A DNA stretch of 64,000 nt from Epiperipatus broadwayi (taxonomy: Eukaryota > Onychophora > Udeonychophora > Euonychophora > Peripatidae), in the NCBI GenBank assembly GCA_028023455.1, contig JAQFVV010006632.1, positions 374,001-438,000 of the forward strand, read 5' to 3'. The stretch's first letter is position 1, and every line of letters begins with the position of its first letter. The notes under the pieces were generated by a model that was given only the letters and a program-made list of their open reading frames with translations, was not told the origin of the DNA and did no database searches. This document shows positions 22,116 through 33,031 of this stretch, in pieces. Position numbers and translations under genes: made by a program.

Positions 22116-23591
22116 ATACCTTACTACTCTGCTATTGAAATAGCCAATATAAGGAACAAAAATTCAGGAATAAATTTTCAATCTAGATAGAGCAGTGTCT
22201 GTTGGACAAAAAATAAAATAAAATGATCAATTTGAAAGAACTAAACATGTGGCAAAATTATTCAAAGAAAGCTTGTGATGATATAAAAATTATAACCGTA
22301 AAATCATAACAAAACATATAGAAAATAATGTCTCAGAAGTATAAAATAACTTCTTAATAGGTTAGTTGCTTTAGTGATAAAAAAAAAATTGTGTTATTAC
22401 TAAAGAAGAAAGAGAATACATAATAGTTATAAAAAAAAATTATTTTGAAGAATTAATTATTCAATTAAATATAGTAATAATGTAAAACTTCTTAGAAAAT
22501 AATCTATAAACAGTGATAATTTTTTTATAATAAATGCTTTTATTTGTTTCTTCAATTACAATTGGGTTTTTTAGATTGAATTTAAAATTAAAGTATGAAG
22601 GGGATTTGCATAAAAATAGAGTTAATTAATTTCTGGAGCCCCAACACGTTTATTTTAGGTTCAATCGGAAAACCTCAAATGTGATTGAAGAAACAATTAT
22701 TTTTTTGTTTTTTCGTGCATGATAAATAAAAGCATTTATTATAAATTATTTTTTCTATTTATTTTTAAGGTTTTAGTATTGGCACATAAATAAAAAATGT
22801 CCAACCATATTGTACTTTAAATGGACTCAACACTAATAATTTATATATATATATATATATATATTCTGCAATAATATAATATGTATATCCCTTATGCATA
22901 TATCCTATTTACTATGTGTCCATAATTATATGTCTATCATAAATCATTTTAACTTAAAATATGAATACATCCTTCCTGATGAAAAGTATTCAGCATTTCT
23001 TCTTTTTTTAACTTTATTTATTCTACCTTAAATCAAGTTTTCAACTGAAACAAAAAAAAAAAATTATTCTAAATTAAATCAAGCTTAGAATTTAATGTAT
23101 TTGTTAAAACATGTTGAAGATTGGCTTTAAAATTTATTATTAAAAATGCCTAACAAAACCATATTGTAAACTAACTTTCTTTAAACTTTCTTTAGTACAT
23201 ACAATTTTACTTTAAAGTAAGTTGTAAACTAAGTTTATTTTATTCTAACTTAAAACAAGCTTTCATATGAAACAAAAAATCTTACACACTACTTAAACTG
23301 TATTAAACTTAATTTTAAAAGCTTTCAATTGAAACCAAAAATTCTCTATACCACCCTCTTGCATGTCTTACTTAAACTATATCTGTAAAACAAACATACA
23401 GAGATTATAAGTTAAATTAAAGCATTTAATAATAACATCATGGTAATGGGGGGAAATGTTTTATTAATAAAAAATGGCATTATTATTAACAGGATAATAT
23501 ACTATAAATTATATAAAGCAACTTTACATAAAACTGTACAAATATAAATAATAAAAAATGATATCCCTAGTATTTTAATCAAATGTCAAGT
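22116..23591. other. AT-rich spacer, no gene recognised
   Basis: Includes a short (TA)n at about 22840-22864. No coding signal. Confidence 0.55.
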
Positions 23592-23603
23592 ATTTTAAAT
23601 GAA

Positions 23604-23889
23604 TACAATTTATCCAAACCGCTTCAAACACTTTTTAGCAAAACTTTTATTTATGCATACAGATACACCTTACATTTTGACTGACCTGCAGTCTTCTTCA
23701 GAGCAAGTTTATTTTGATCTTCTAAATCAAAATAAACTGGCTGTGAAGAAGACTGCAGGTCAGTCGAAATGTAAGGTGTATGTGTATGTACAAATAAAGA
23801 GTTTTGCTAAAAAGTGTTTGAAGCAGTTTGGATAAATTGTATTTATAGGATATTGTGACAAACATAAAGAAAAGTGTGATTTTGGTATT
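23604..23889. mobile_element. Palindromic family D element with 12-bp target duplication
   Basis: 286 bp, flanked by ATTTTAAATGAA at 23592-23603 and 23890-23901. Homologous to 20889-21114, opposite overall orientation. The palindrome (23604-23842) has arms with GACUG/CAGUC hairpins next to UGAAGA and GAAA. A non-palindromic tail (23843-23889) is shared with the other copy. Confidence 0.8.
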
Positions 23890-23901
23890 ATTTTAAATGA
23901 A

Positions 23902-24719
23902 CAGTTGAGACATGCAATAAACCCAAATAAGAACAAAAAATAAGAATCTATAATAATTTTATAAGTTTTTTAGAAAGCAAGAAAGAACTAGCAAAATTAT
24001 TGGAAGATTAAATGATAAATGCATCTAAGTGATGATATGGATACTTTAATGAGATTAAAAAAATATTATACGAACTACTATCAGCTGTATTATATAATAT
24101 TTTAATAAGATAATTACAATTCTTTTACTGATTTGAACTTAAAAGCAATCAAATGATCAATTTACATTTAAAAGTGTTTATAGCATTATAAATAAAAGTC
24201 AGCCAAGTATTAAGAAAACTCATAGAGCATGATTGTGATTTGCTTTGAATTTATAGACTACAAAAGCCATTTGAATCGTTTTTAATCATTAAAGCTTTAG
24301 ATCATTGAGGCAAATTTTAAAAAAATCTTTGTCCAAAAGGAAATGCAATAAATATATCAACAAATGGCTTTATTTCTGGCATTCATAAGAAGGTGGGGTC
24401 TGAAATGACAGGTTGTTACAGAAGTGATCATGATCCATTTTTTTAATCCCAGAATCTGCCACTCATCACTACACCAATCCATACCCAGAAATCTTAGGCA
24501 GTAATAATAATTCATGAACACTAAGGTTAACATGATGAGTGCAAGGTAGGGTGATCCTATCTCTCCAAATCTTTCATAGCCATTTACTGGAAATTTATAA
24601 TTTTTATTAGCCATTCATTAGACTACAGATTATCCATTATAGGAATAATACTGCCGTAGTGTAAATTTCACCATACCATTCTCACACAATCTAGGGACTG
24701 TTTTTTTTCTGCTTTGGAC
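23902..24719. other. Spacer, no gene recognised
   Basis: An 85-codon minus-strand open stretch at 24357-24614 has no recognisable domain and I do not call it. Confidence 0.5.
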
Positions 24720-25190
24720 ACGTTGTGGAGGGGTGTAATCATTAACATATGATCAAAGACATGTGAAAAAATTGCATGATCCCCCAGATGCACATTTCAT
24801 GTGGAACAAGTACTCATTAGTTGGTCAAAAACAAAATCTCTTACATATGTTTTTTTTTCATTGTTCAATATATATAGATAGCCAATTACTACAGTTTAAT
24901 TGATAAATATAAAACTTACTGCCCTCATAACTTTGACACCAACCACTTGATGGAAATATACCATCAAGTTGTTTGTTTCAAAGTTGTGAAGACAGTAAGT
25001 TTGATACATTCAATTAAACTGTAGTAATTGGCTATCTATATATAAAGCAATGATAAAAATATGTGTAAGGGAATGTGATCTGGGCCAACTGATGAGTGCT
25101 GGTTCAGCATGAAATGTGCATTTTGAAGATCATACAGATTTTTCACATGTCTTTGGCCATATGTTCATGATTACACTCTTCCACAAAGTT
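24720..25190. mobile_element. Palindromic element of family A, about 470 bp
   Basis: Nearly complete inverted repeat from TTGTGGAGGGGTG at the left to its reverse complement at the right. The inner arms pair through a TAGATAGCCAATTACTAC block. Hammerhead motifs occur in both arms: decayed on the minus strand at 24775-24830 and good on the plus strand at 25075-25133. The outer ends differ from the B-box-ended members. Confidence 0.8.
25075..25133 (+). ncRNA. Hammerhead ribozyme motif, family A
   Basis: Distal stem I GUGAUC (25075-25080) with GAUCAU (25128-25133). There is an internal loop and proximal stem I CAA/UUG. Core CUGAUGA is at 25089-25095, stem II GUGCUG/CAGCAU with loop GUU (G-U at its base), GAAA at 25111-25114, stem III AU-GUGC-AU, then U. 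All invariant core bases are present. Confidence 0.7.
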
Positions 25191-25685
25191 TTAAAAATTT
25201 ACTGGAAATGTTTTTTCTGATCATAACAGAAAGTTAAAAATAAAAAGTGAGATTATTTTAAAAACTAAATAAAAAAATTTTTAAAATGTAAATTAATCTT
25301 AAACAGCTTTTGGAAATAGAATAAACAAAGCTAATAATCAACATGAGGTAAAAATAATAATTATGAATAGATTGATCAGATTATTAATACAGATCAAAAC
25401 AGATTAACGTCATTATATGTTTGGCATTAGCAACTGAAATATATGAATAAAAGAAAAAACAAGTATTTTGACATGATTGAAAAAATAAAATGAATAAGCT
25501 TATCATATTTGTAAAAGAATAGCGAATGGAAGATTGGGAAAAAAACAACTAGAAACCATATATGAGATGGAGATAGATGGGAAAAGAAATATTTTGAAGT
25601 AATGTGGAGAAGACATTGGTGAACAGATCTTTTTTTCTGCAGTGTATTGTTTGAAAATTATGATAATCTGCAAATACAGAATTTA
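25191..25685. other. Spacer, no gene recognised
   Basis: No supported feature. Confidence 0.5.
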
Positions 25686-25741
25686 ATTTTTTTTTTTTTT
25701 TAAGTGTCATAGCATCGGCCGGGACGCGAACTCGCAACCTT
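25686..25741 (-). repeat. tRNA-derived SINE, 3' half
   Basis: T-tract then, on the minus strand, GAGTTCGCGTCCCGGCCGA and ATGCTATGACAC. It is cut at about 25741, where the next palindrome begins. Confidence 0.65.
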
Positions 25742-25744
25742 TTT

Positions 25745-25996
25745 TACCATATAATAATGCTAAATTATCCATGAACTTTACTACTGTCACATAATGCTTT
25801 ATTTACCACCCTTATTAAGTTTATAGTTTCGATTGCCCCGACAATCTTCTTCAAAACTTTTATACCTCTTAACTTCAACTGTTAAATTCAAATTTGAATT
25901 TAACAATTGGGGCAATCAAAATTGTAAACTGTAAAAGGAAGTGGTAAATAAAGTATTGTGTAACAGTAGTAAAGTGTATGGATGATTTAGTATTAT
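25745..25996. mobile_element. Palindromic element with family D-type core
   Basis: Arms about 25748-25810 and 25930-25994 are reverse complements. On the minus strand the left arm reads UGAAGA, hairpin GAUUG/CAAUC, then GAAAC. The bases on either side, AAGUU and AACUU, can pair as stem I; the first core base is U instead of C. The right arm has lost the UGAAGA half. Confidence 0.65.
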
Positions 25997-26032
25997 ATGA
26001 TATACATTTGGCAATGCAATAAGAAAGAGTAG

Positions 26033-26140
26033 TTTTTTTTTCCTCAAGCATCATAGCATCAGAAGGGAAGCGAACCCGCTAACCCGGGACAACTGCTTGT
26101 AAAGCATCCGTCGCTGACCTCTCGACCACCAATGCTTGAC
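26033..26140 (-). repeat. tRNA-derived SINE, about 105 bp
   Basis: Same family as 3222-3326. On the minus strand it runs from GTCAAGCATTGGTGG to ATGCTATGATG, with a B-box-like GCGGGTTCGCTTCCC and a T-tract on the plus strand. Confidence 0.75.
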
Positions 26141-27109
26141 AAAAATACTTCTTGAAGAATTTATTTTTTATTAGATTTGTTAACAGTCACAATGCATCGA
26201 CTATTCATTTATTGACCAAATTGAATAAAAATAATGTAAGATGATAACAGTATATTTGTAATTAGAATATTTTGAATCAATTTGAAAAGACTTTATGATA
26301 CTCTATTACCATATCTTGGAGTTTGAATCTAGACTAGATGAATCTTAATTTTTTCAAATGGAAAACAGGCTTAGCATTGTTTTTAGTTAATCAGTCCATG
26401 ACAAATCCAGCTAAATGTCTAATAATGGTCAATAAAAATGTATCTCGCTCATTTTTTGTTAAAGAAGCAGTCGTTTTTAATCAATCGGAGATGTTCTATG
26501 TCCATGAATCGCTGCTTCTCTTCATGATTCTTAATGTTTCAAGTTCTTATTAATTCCTAATCAGTAATTCATTAGATTATTTTTTAAAAGTTAAAGATCA
26601 TAGGTTGATCTGTGTTAGTTAGTAAAGTGAGACGGGCTGATTGTAAAAATAGCAATATGTTTGTAAATATTTGAATTTCCTCTTGGTTTGTCATTATTCT
26701 CTAAATAAAATGGAAAGCAATAATATTAATGTGTTGGATAATAATGAATAGAAATAAAAAGAAGGAACAAAATATTAGGTAAATCTGAAATTTAAATGTG
26801 CAGCTAAAAGCAAAATAGGGGCAAAAAAGTAAGAGATCAGATTGACAATTGTAGAAAATGCCCTAAAAAGTTAACGATATGACCATAAAACGGACATTGG
26901 ACAAATTCATTTTCAGGATCAGTAAACTCGATGTTATAATGTGTTTTTTTTTTTTGAAAGAATAATAATATTTTGGAATTTATCACATACTATATATATA
27001 GTTTTGATCGCTGAATCTGTTGTGCGAAGAGAATTTAACAAACATATACATACTGTAAACACGCATATACGATGAGATGTGTTGGGCAGAAATAACCGAA
27101 TATTTAAAG
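26141..27109. other. Spacer, no gene recognised
   Basis: No supported feature. The part after about 26900 could be an unrecognisable 5' extension of the LINE remnant that follows. Confidence 0.45.
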
Positions 27110-27430
27110 AAAATATGACTATGTATTTAAAAGTGAAAGTTTTTAATAGATATGCTTTACCAGTTATTACATATGGAGAACTTGAGACTTAGATATTTAA
27201 TTAATAGAAAAGCAATAACAAGACTTCAGATCACACAACGAAATATGAAGAGATTAATATTGAATAAAGCCAATACGTATTATTGATATAACTGAAAAAT
27301 TAAGAGATTGGTGAGAAACTGGATTGGACATATTGCTAAAGAATATGACAATAAATAGGCAGAAAATGGTCTTCAATAGGATCATAAGGGATTTAAATGA
27401 CCTAGAACTCTGTTAACATTAAAAGATAAA
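27110..27430 (+). pseudogene. Decayed RTE-type LINE fragment
   Basis: In broken frames it matches the C-terminal part of the RTE element at 58640-58960. The strongest stretches are LPVITYGE-ET (27152-27196), the segment reading RRAI-RLQ (about 27207-27230) and a W-GHIA-like stretch near 27320-27345. Stops and frameshifts throughout. Orientation is plus. Confidence 0.6.
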
Positions 27431-30354
27431 TAAAATAGATATAAAAATTGCCTAAATTAAATTACAAATTAAATGATATATATGTTTTACAGACTTGTTA
27501 TAACTAAATACTCGTTTATGCTTGTTGTAACTAGAGACTCGTTTATGAAATCATTATTGTATATACAGAAAATAACACTATTACTTTAAGTCGATATATA
27601 TGGCTGAGAAGAGATCATTTCTCTATAAAGAAAGCTAGGATTAAATTTAGTACATCTTAATTTTTGAAAGTAGAAAGAAGAGTTCTTTTATCATTCACTA
27701 GTGAAATGTACTGTTGATGTGAAATAGAGAAATAAGTAAGTTTTCTAGATGATACGGATAAAAGGCTATAGATCAGTGAAACCGAATTAAATTTGGAGAA
27801 ATCTTCAGCCAACAATTGACTGATATAGTTGAAAATGACTAGCTGTAGCCACAATGTCACAGAAAGTTAGAGATGAAAAATATTTAAAAGCGCTTTAAAT
27901 TAAATTATAAAGAAAAAAGTAAATTTAGAGCATGAACCATGGAAAAATAAAACTGACAATAATATATATATATATTAACTGGTTTTTAATATTTTCTTAA
28001 AATATCTTTAATGTACACGTCTTTTTGATAATCGATGTGTTAACCGCAATGTTCATGAATATGTTCAAATCCAAAGTTGGGCTGAAAATTTTTACATACA
28101 AGATAGGGATTTTTTAATTCATCGATAAATAGATAATATTTTTTCAGTAAATAGATATTTAAAAAACTTACTAAATGGATATTTAATTGTTTGAAGCTGG
28201 CAAGTAAATATCCAGAGTTAAGAAATACCTAAGTAAGTTTGATGTGAAATAAAATCTAAGAATTACATAATTATACATGTAATAAAATATTATAAATAAA
28301 GTTACGTAATAAATTTACAAGATATTAATTAATAAATTCATATTTACCTATTTATTTATTTATTTAGTATATATAGATATGTGTGCGTGCGTGTTTGAAT
28401 ATATAACGCGATTTGTTTTAGTTAGAAATATACATAAGGCAGATCTATCAAATGCTAAATGAAGCTGCGATCTTTTTATATAATTATTTTTATTAATATT
28501 TATAAACACCAACACACACTAAAATGATATATACATTTAAATTAATATTTGACGTTACAAACATATACGTGTCTTTATGATATCTGTGTGGTATCATATA
28601 ATAAAATGCAATAAACTTTAAAAATAATAGAGTTAATCAAATTCATTTGTTATAATAATAATTTGTTCATCTGAAGATTATACTTTTTCGCTATAAATTC
28701 TGAAATATAACTTTTAATTAATAATTAAATTTGTTTTGTTTTTAATTTTTGTAATGGGAAAAAATAATAAACTTTCTTTTTTACTTGAAATAAAAATATT
28801 AACTTACCTTGACTTCATCGTACCTTTGTTTACTTCTCTTACAAAAAGAAAAAAAAACATCATCTTAAACTCGTGAAGATGTGTAGTAAACCCAGGGTAA
28901 ATATACCTATCTAAATACTATTCTAAGTCACGACGCAGCCTCTGCTATTATTAATTATTAAAACCAATAATTCTTTATAAGAATCGGAAGCTGCTGTACG
29001 CATGCGTGGAAAAAGATAGATATGCTCTCAGCAAATGAAAGCGTATATAGCTCGCATTTTAATACACTTTTCGATCACTAATGCTGGAAAAATAATATGC
29101 CATAGTGATAAAGATATATTTGTAAGCTTTAACGTACGTTGGACTAACATTCTGTAAAGATGATTCGGTAAAGTGCGTCGATTCTCCCCTCTATTTACAA
29201 ATGCGGAAGTTAGTAGGATAAGATATTATAACTTTTTTTTTTTTTTTCAATTAATAAATTACGCTAAACTGTAAACATATTTTTTCCCTTTCCTGAGAGT
29301 TAGTTATCTTAGCAAATATATAACTTTTTAAGGATTCTTATAGTATTTAATCTTTTGCTTTCTTTTCAACAAATCTCAAGGAATGTGTCAAACGTAAAAA
29401 GTGCATCCGTTGAACAAGAATGTCTTTTGGAGATAAAAAAAAAATGTGCTTGATTTTTAAAAAGTATTTTATAAATAAATAAAAAAATTAAGATAGTAAG
29501 TAACTGGCCGATAAATGACTTAATTTTCTTATCCTTTGTGAAATAATAAAGCGTCGGAAAAAAAGCGTAAGCATAATTCAATTCGCGTATCGGGAAGGAC
29601 GAATCCCTTGAGAACATAGCTGATTTCAGTTGCTTATTTATTAAAACAAAAACATTTTGAATTATTTTCTATTTTATTTGCGTAATAAATCAATAAACTA
29701 TTAAATTACTATTTCTACCTTAATCATTTAAACAATAACATTGTCTATTTTTCAATTTCTACTTCTTTATATTAAAAAATAAATTAACTAAATTATAGTA
29801 ATCCAATCATCTAATATTGGTCACTAAATGGGTATTTCGATATTCTTAAAGAGACAGATAAAATAAGGATGAAGTATGAGTGATTGCTTAAATCTTTATC
29901 GTGCTGTAGAGGGCTATTGGAAACATCTTTGCAGTGCAGTGGGTTATTGACAGATTGGTTTACGATACTAATATAATAGGCATTCCATGCAATATTTTTA
30001 ATTGTTACAGTTTTACAAATGGCTAATTTTCTTTATTCAGCTTCAAAAAAATTTAATTATTTAATATCTATAAAGAGAAAAACCAATCTAAATTTAATTT
30101 TAACTCAGAACAATTTAAGGTACTTACATGTAGATCTGTAGATCCGTTTTTTTTTTTTTAATAATCCATTTTCAGGAGCTCAGGGGCTTACAACATATGA
30201 CATAAATAATATGGATGACTCTACATTTTTTATTTATTAAAATGATAACACAAAAGTCCAGAGCGTTGTAATTCAAAAATTTTGTTAAGTAAATATATAA
30301 ATTAATACACTGTACAGGCTTACACACGCCTGCACATATATAATGTAATATATA
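27431..30354. other. AT-rich spacer, no gene recognised
   Basis: Mostly low complexity. 28880-29210 is richer in CpG than the flanks and contains TACGCATGCGTG (about 28996-29007), which resembles an NRF-1 site. No exon or start is evident, so this is not called as a promoter. Confidence 0.45.
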
Positions 30355-30712
30355 AGGGATTCGAACTCAGACTTTCACACGACCCTCAACTCTCCATGCC
30401 ATCTCATATTGCTGACCCACCTGATCATACACATGTTGAAAAGATAAATAATCACCAATATACGTATTTCATGCTAAACCAGCAATCATCAGTTGGTCCA
30501 GATTACTATCCCCACACATATATACAATCAGTGCTCAGCTTTATATAAGATAGGCAATCTTCATACTTTAATAGACAGGCTTCAAACTACTCCAACCCAC
30601 AACTCTTCAGCCATCCATTTTATTGAAAATCTGATGATGGAACGTTCAGCAATATGAGATGGTATGGAAAGTTGAGGGTCGTGTGAATGTCTGAGTTCGA
30701 ATCCCTTAAATA
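30355..30712. mobile_element. Palindromic element of family A with B-box-like ends
   Basis: Ends run AAGGGATTCGAACTCAGAC at the left and the reverse complement at the right, so a Pol III B-box-like GTTCGAATCC reads outward at both ends. The left arm (minus) holds the best family A hammerhead. The right arm retains only CUGAUGAUGG...UUCAGCA (about 30630-30653) after an internal deletion. Confidence 0.8.
30447..30507 (-). ncRNA. Hammerhead ribozyme motif, family A (best copy)
   Basis: Minus strand, 5' to 3'. Distal stem I AGUAAUC pairs with GAUUAUU (seven pairs, one G-U). A bulge UGG follows, then proximal stem I ACCAA/UUGGU (five pairs). Core CUGAUGA, stem II UUGCU/AGCAU with loop GGUUU, GAAA, stem III region AUACGUAU (self-complementary), then A as cleavage base. 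Compared with 25075-25133, a G-C pair in distal stem I is A-U here. Confidence 0.7.
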
Positions 30713-30734
30713 AATATAGTAAATATTTTTTAAA

Positions 30735-30975
30735 AAATAATCATCATTTAATAAGCCATAACTGAAAGTCAACATCACTTTTTGGGTGAGCATTATCCTG
30801 TAATTTTGAAAATTTCCACTGAAACACACCAAAATCCAAAGAGTTATAATTGACATGTAAATGCAGTAAAGAAAATAAAAGAAAAACATCATTAAGTAAA
30901 GTATAACAAAGGTGTAGGCAGACATCACATTTCAGGTGAACGCTACCCTGCAATTTTGAAAATATTTCAGTACAT
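30735..30975. repeat. Diverged internal duplication, about 165-bp spacing
   Basis: CATCACTTTTTGGGTGAGC near 30770 and CATCACATTTCAGGTGAAC near 30924 are each followed by a conserved CCTG-AATTTTGAAAAT segment. Non-coding. Confidence 0.6.
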
Positions 30976-31224
30976 CTTGTTCTGTCAATGACGTATTATC
31001 AAATTTTAGTCAGAAATGATACTGCAAAGAAGGAAGGTTAGAAAAAATCAATTTTGAAAATAATTACGATAATTTTAATCATATGTTATCTGTTAGCATT
31101 GTGTTAAGTGTTACCTGACTGTTAATATTTTAATGTTATCTTGTAAATGGAATTTATGACAGGGCTAATTTTAATTTCTTTTAATAAATGATTGTTAATT
31201 TAAAAAAAAAATTAAAAATAGTTT

Positions 31225-31480
31225 TCAATAAATTCTATTTAGAATGTAATGTTCAAATGTCAAGATTTTAATGTGATGTGATGCACTGTGACTTCTCCTT
31301 ATATGGAGACAGGAATCTCTCAGCAACAATGTCCACAGAAACCTGTTAGGCACTATACCCTCCCTTTCCATTCCCCAACCTACGTTTTCCCATATCCTAG
31401 TCCATTCAATTTCCACAACATAATCTTTGTCAACTCCAACTTAACATTGCACCAAAATTGTCACTTTATAAGCATTCAGT
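31225..31480 (-). repeat. LINE fragment, copy of 7152-7385
   Basis: Matches 7152-7385 in long blocks (for example ACATAATCTTTGTCAACTCC and CCTTTCCATTCCC). Given the knuckle downstream of 7598-7831, this is the region beyond the end of a LINE ORF. Confidence 0.55.
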
Positions 31481-31529
31481 AATCCACGTGTAAAATTATA
31501 AAATGTGGATTATTTCATCTACACAACTG

Positions 31530-31895
31530 AAAATATAATTAAAATTTGGAATATTTCATCTGCAGGACAAGATGTAGCGAAATACTTTCAAAATTATTAA
31601 CACCTAACAATAACAAGGGGCTAAAATTATAATATTTGTAATTTGGAATATTTCATCAACAAAATTGGAAATATGATTAAATGTTTGGAATATTTCATTG
31701 ACAGAACAAGATACAGTCGAATATTTTCCAATTATTAACACTTAACATGAGGCTAGCAGATAATAAGTGCCTAAAATTATCCTATTTTTTTAACATTCGT
31801 TTACACGTGGTGATTTTTTTAACCTTCCTTTTTGATTGTATCATTTTTGGAAATATGATCAAAATTTGGAATATTTCATCGACAGATACTTTGGG
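31530..31895 (+). repeat. Tandem-like repeats with TTTGGAATATTTCAT
   Basis: The block TTTGGAATATTTCAT recurs at about 31545, 31637 (as ATTTGGAATATTTCATC), 31683 and 31865, with two larger units sharing ACAAGAT and ATTATTAACAC. Non-coding. Confidence 0.6.
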
Positions 31896-32836
31896 ATACA
31901 GAGTAGTGCACACCCAAAAAGTGATATCCATCTGCACATTTGCTACAGCCTACTAAATGATGTTTTTTTCTTAAATTTTATTTACTGTATTTACATTTAA
32001 AAAATTTTGAATTACAACTCTTTGGATTTTTGTGTTTCTTAATCATTTTAATAAATTTAAAAAAACCTAATTATTGAATACAATAACTTAGAGTGAGCCA
32101 TATTGTTTATACCATGTGTTGTAAGCTCCTCAGCCCATAAAAATGGATTATTTACAAAAATGGATGGCAAGCTTCTGGCAGGCAAGCAATGTATGTACCC
32201 TTGAAAACAATGTTGTCTCTAATAGTCTGTTCATTATTAATTCTTTTCAGTGTGGTTGTATTTTTTACTTCATATTTTTAAAATAGTGAGTTTATAGTTC
32301 TGGAATGTCCTGCATAAAACAACTCATGTAAAAATCAACGTTTTCCTTTACAAATTAAATCATTTTTTTAATTATTACATCTGTTTAAATGTGTTTTGGC
32401 TTCTGTTATACCAGATCTTATCTTCAACTAATGAACTAATCCAGTAATTGAGCATTCATTGCTTCAAACCAACAGGTGAAGGAATAGATAACATATCCAA
32501 TAGAAGAAATAGGCCAATGGGTGATGATGTTCAGTGAATTCAATTGTTTTCATTATGGAATAAGATCTGGATATAAATAGTCAGTTCAGTTGGAGATAAG
32601 CAAAGACAACAACAATTTACTGTCAGATCTGAATGGCAGTATTCTCATTGTCTTCACTATATTGATAAAGCAGTGAGGCATGGTACATGTTAGCACTGGA
32701 AAGTACTATAACCTAAATCAAACACAATGAAACTAGAAGTGTCACTGTATCTAGCTCGAAGAGTGGAATAAACCTAGAAGGGTACCTAAAGTTCTTTACA
32801 TTAATAGTTGCACTGCAGATAAACACTATATCAAGC
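31896..32836. other. Spacer, no gene recognised
   Basis: No supported feature. Confidence 0.5.
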
Positions 32837-33031
32837 CATAAAATATTAATACCATCTATATTTTTATTACATTTTACAATGCTTTTTTATAATTCATGAT
32901 GATCGGTTTGATTGCCTCAGCAAAATTGAGTTGTGAAGAAGATTGCTGGGACAATCACAAGTGTCATCTGGATTATAAAAAAGCATTGTAAAAATTAATA
33001 AAGAATATAGATGGTATTAATATTATATGGA
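32837..33031. mobile_element. Palindromic element with family D-type hairpin
   Basis: Left arm 32837-32900 and right arm 32970-33031 are reverse complements. The centre has UGAAGA, hairpin GAUUG/CAAUC, then ACAAG, so the GAAA half has decayed. Confidence 0.65.

Noticed and set aside
24357-24614. 85-codon minus-strand open stretch
   Set aside because: No recognisable motif, no second copy and no splice context.
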